DNA from: Flavobacteriaceae bacterium UBA7302
Lineage (GTDB): Bacteria > Bacteroidota > Bacteroidia > Flavobacteriales > Flavobacteriaceae
Length of the DNA: 64,000 bases
Direction: 5' to 3'
Assembly (NCBI GenBank): GCA_002471825.1
Contig: DKQS01000009.1
Span: 1 to 64,000, forward strand
This document shows positions 61,826 through 64,000 of the stretch, piece by piece; position 1 is the stretch's first letter, and each line of letters starts with the position of its first letter. Position numbers and translations under genes: made by a program. The notes under the pieces are model-generated. The model made no database searches. It was not told the origin of the DNA and saw only the letters and a list, made by a program, of their open reading frames with translations.

Positions 61826-62968
61826 TTAGAAAATTCGACCTAGCAAGGCCTTTATAAATCTCCAAGGCGGAATGCTGGCCATGATTCTAAATTCTTCTGG
61901 AAAAGAAGTTTCTTCATCCAAAAACTTAAAAATTTGATGGGTTTTATTTCTTTTAAATAAGTACCCAAAAACTTTGGATCCAATACCATTTTCCTTGTGC
62001 AAGACATCAAGCAGTAATAAATCATAATACCAGAAGCGAGAAGTTTTGTGGAAAGTATTTAAGTCCTTCCCTGTTTTTAGGAAGTCAACCAACTCTTTGG
62101 TTTTCTTCCCGATATTCATAAAGGTGTAACCCGTACTTGCTTTAGACCAACCTCCTACCGTTCCTAAGTTCAAAACATTTTTGGAATTGTGTTCCCAAAA
62201 CTTATAACAGGTCATCGGAATGATTCCGTTTTCCTTTTCAACGATGGTATACTTTGTTATGCCTTTTTCTTCCAAGTATTTTTTAATAGCCGACTCATAT
62301 TCCTCTGTAGTCAGAAGATCTTCAGAAAACAGGGTATATTCGAAAAGGGCTTCCTTCTTACTCATGGGTAGGATGTACATAAAGCGAGTATTGTTCTGCT
62401 GCTTCACGGTAAAATCCATAAAAGTAGCCGTCTGGTCATCAAAATAGTCCTCTTCTGTTTTGATAAACCAGCCTAGAAAATGCTGTTTTAAAACCGGATA
62501 TTTACGTTGATTGCGATATGCATTGTCAAAAACAATGCTGTTCAACACTTTGCCTCCTTGATACGCTTCCTTCCGACCTTGAACCTTGACAACATCCTCT
62601 ATTTCTTCAATGGTTTCAACCGTATCATACACCATTGAAAAGTTACTATTTTGATTAAGTTCAGCATGAATTTTCTTGTAAAAGTCAGCACTACGAATCA
62701 TTTTATAGGTATAGGGTTGAATGGAAATCGTCTCCGAATGAACTGCACTTTTAAAGGCTATGTTTTTCCAAGATTTTTCTAAAATATCATCCCATTCTCC
62801 CTGCCCTTTTTCCCAAAAACACCAGGTACGATCATTGCTATCCTTTTGGTCTTTATCAATCAATAAGATTGATTTATCTTGATAGTAGTCATCATGAATC
62901 ATACGATATGCCAGAATTAATCCTGAAGCCCCGCTGCCCGTTATGATAAAGTCGTACTTGTTTTTCAA
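61826..62968 (-). CDS. crtY: Lycopene beta-cyclase, CrtY type (380 aa)
   Basis: FAD-dependent enzyme that cyclises lycopene ends to beta-ionone rings. N-terminal dinucleotide site YDFIITGSGASGLILAYRM, conserved DRTWCFWE, MDFTV, FMYILPMS, MTCYKFWEH and GTVGGWSKASTGYTFMNI are typical CrtY/CrtL motifs. Start overlaps the upstream stop by 4 bp (ATGA). Length is normal. Confidence 0.93.
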   Translation of the reverse strand: MKNKYDFIITGSGASGLILAYRMIHDDYYQDKSILLIDKDQKDSNDRTWCFWEKGQGEWDDILEKSWKNIAFKSAVHSETISIQPYTYKMIRSADFYKKIHAELNQNSNFSMVYDTVETIEEIEDVVKVQGRKEAYQGGKVLNSIVFDNAYRNQRKYPVLKQHFLGWFIKTEEDYFDDQTATFMDFTVKQQNNTRFMYILPMSKKEALFEYTLFSEDLLTTEEYESAIKKYLEEKGITKYTIVEKENGIIPMTCYKFWEHNSKNVLNLGTVGGWSKASTGYTFMNIGKKTKELVDFLKTGKDLNTFHKTSRFWYYDLLLLDVLHKENGIGSKVFGYLFKRNKTHQIFKFLDEETSFPEEFRIMASIPPWRFIKALLGRIF

Positions 62969-63594
62969 ACTATTAGAAAGGTAATAAAGAATATGGTTAT
63001 GGCGGCAAATATGTGATATGAAATCGTCTTATTGGTTCGGATTGGGAATCTGTCAAAGACCAAATAGGCAAAGAAGGAAATAATGAACCAAGCTACGTAA
63101 TTCTGCAAGGGGACCGCCTCATTCTCAAATTCCCAAAAATCAAATCGCGGGGCCGATACTTCAATTATAATATCGAGGGTCATCATCAAAAATCCTACAA
63201 TGGCCGCCCTTATGTATTTGTTTTTTGAAATTATCTCACTAATATCAGCAGAAGTTATCACCAATACGGCCCAATTCACACAGATCATCAAGGGAACTCC
63301 TTGAACCTTATAGCCAAGATTCTCTCCGTATTCATACGACCCAAAAATCAATCCGAAATTGACCCCTAAGTATTCGGTCACAAAACCAAAAGTAAAGGGA
63401 ATTAAAAAGGCTATGAGAAAGTTCCAGTTGATCTTGTCAACATGAAAGGCAATGAAAGCAATGTATAGAAAAAGATTCAAAGGTGTTAAGCCGAGAAACC
63501 AATCGGTGTGTTTCGAGAGAATTCCCAAAATACCTGAGATGTTAAACAACCAGATTAAGAAAATAGACAGATAAACCTTGTTCTTTTGTGTCAT
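62965..63594 (-). CDS. CruF/DUF422-type carotenoid biosynthesis membrane protein (209 aa)
   Basis: Polytopic membrane protein of the family that includes CruF carotenoid 1,2-hydratases. About seven hydrophobic segments. Family-like landmarks: FVTEYLGVNFGLIFGSYEYGENLGYKVQGVPLMICVNWAVL, the MMTLDIIIEVSAPRFDFWEFE stretch and YVAWFIISFFAYL. It lies between crtI and crtY with a 1-bp gap and a 4-bp overlap, so it belongs to the same transcript. If hydratase-active it would lead to monocyclic myxol/saproxanthin-type pigments instead of only zeaxanthin; this is inference. Confidence 0.82.
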   Translation of the reverse strand: MTQKNKVYLSIFLIWLFNISGILGILSKHTDWFLGLTPLNLFLYIAFIAFHVDKINWNFLIAFLIPFTFGFVTEYLGVNFGLIFGSYEYGENLGYKVQGVPLMICVNWAVLVITSADISEIISKNKYIRAAIVGFLMMTLDIIIEVSAPRFDFWEFENEAVPLQNYVAWFIISFFAYLVFDRFPIRTNKTISYHIFAAITIFFITFLIV

Positions 63595-63595
63595 C

Positions 63596-64000
63596 TTACT
63601 TCTTCAATATTAACTCAGAAACAATTTTTCCGGATAACAAACACAATGGAATGCCACCTCCTGGGTGAACACTACCACCACAAAAATAAAGGTTGTCAAT
63701 CTTATTCGTAAAATTTGGATGTCTCAGAAAGGCCGCGAACTTGTTGTTACTCGCTGCTCCATAAAGCGCTCCTTGATAGGAATTCGTCTTTTTTTCGATA
63801 CTTCTTGGATCCAAAATGGACTCAAATTCAATAAGGTCAGCAAGATTAACTCCGAGTGCGTCGGACAATTTACGAATGATATTCTGGCGACTTCGTTCTA
63901 TGATTTCTTCCCAGTCTTGACCTTTATTACTGGGCGTATTAATCATTACAAACCAATTCTCACAACCCTCTGGGGCATCTGCTTTTTCCTCTTTAGAGGT
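63596..64000 (-). CDS. crtI: Phytoene desaturase, C-terminal part (runs off right edge)
   Basis: C-terminal 134 residues of a CrtI-type FAD-dependent desaturase that converts phytoene to lycopene. The edge reads ADAPEGCENWFVMINTP, a typical CrtI segment, then IERSRQNIIRKLSDALGV, SYQGALYGAASN and the FAD-binding end NLYFCGGSVHPGGGIPLCLLSGK. The frame is open to base 64000, so the start lies outside the window. First visible gene of the crt operon; stop codon 1 bp before the next ATG. Confidence 0.93.
   Translation of the reverse strand, partial: TSKEEKADAPEGCENWFVMINTPSNKGQDWEEIIERSRQNIIRKLSDALGVNLADLIEFESILDPRSIEKKTNSYQGALYGAASNNKFAAFLRHPNFTNKIDNLYFCGGSVHPGGGIPLCLLSGKIVSELILKK

Overview
The window comes from an AT-rich chromosome of a member of the Bacteroidota, most likely a pigmented, gliding-type flavobacterium. 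Three kinds of evidence point there. Many secreted proteins end in type IX secretion (T9SS) sorting domains with the YPNP motif. A gldI gliding lipoprotein gene and a crt carotenoid cluster of flavobacterial type are present. Several promoters match the Bacteroidota consensus TTTG-N(17-23)-TAnnTTTG, and Shine-Dalgarno sites are hard to see.

Region 1 (1-16.9 kb) is a head-to-tail array of four paralogous secreted proteins, all on the minus strand. The first is a left-edge partial of at least 640 aa, followed by giants of 2540 and 1929 aa and a 238-aa mini-member. The giants carry a signal peptide, a parallel beta-helix made of near-exact 152-aa or 157-aa modules, Ig-like and (in one) LamG domains, 8-9 tandem cadherin/Ig-like repeats of about 100 aa and a T9SS tail. 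They look like cell-surface adhesins that evolve by module duplication and cassette exchange. Two further exported proteins (17.0-18.5 kb) follow.

Region 2 (18.5-28 kb) holds housekeeping and scattered genes: guaB, an unknown membrane protein with a very good promoter, HMG-CoA lyase, a LysE-type exporter, a secreted M43-type metalloprotease, pyrD and pheT. Region 3 (28-39 kb) holds a GT39 membrane glycosyltransferase, a five-gene run (DHH phosphoesterase, gldI, FKBP, cyclophilin-FKBP fusion, PAP2 phosphatase), ndk, an acyltransferase with a Nudix hydrolase, and the cysS-yidD-lgt-DUF6787-like operon. Region 4 (39-49 kb) holds an ECF sigma factor/membrane regulator/charged exported protein operon, meaB with an oddly exported methyltransferase, recG, an rRNA m5C methyltransferase and a T9SS-tailed di-haem peroxidase. 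Region 5 (49-60 kb) holds purL, a pentapeptide-repeat protein, two tandem acyl-CoA synthetases, a DUF1569 protein, holA divergent from a small HsdR-N-type nuclease-fold protein, and a GT2 glycosyltransferase. Region 6 (60.4 kb to the right edge) is the carotenoid operon crtI-(CruF-like)-crtY-crtB-crtZ.

The most unusual object is in recG. A 146-residue DUF559 (Vsr/PD-(D/E)XK-like) endonuclease domain is inserted in frame between helicase motifs II and III. The insert is bounded by a Pro-Pro duplication and by two CCTCCC/GGGAGG palindromes. It looks like a small mobile nuclease unit living inside an essential-type repair helicase. No tRNA, rRNA, CRISPR array, prophage or IS transposase was seen. 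The only gene-free stretch above 300 bases is 1923-2256, which holds a probable promoter/leader and a terminator.
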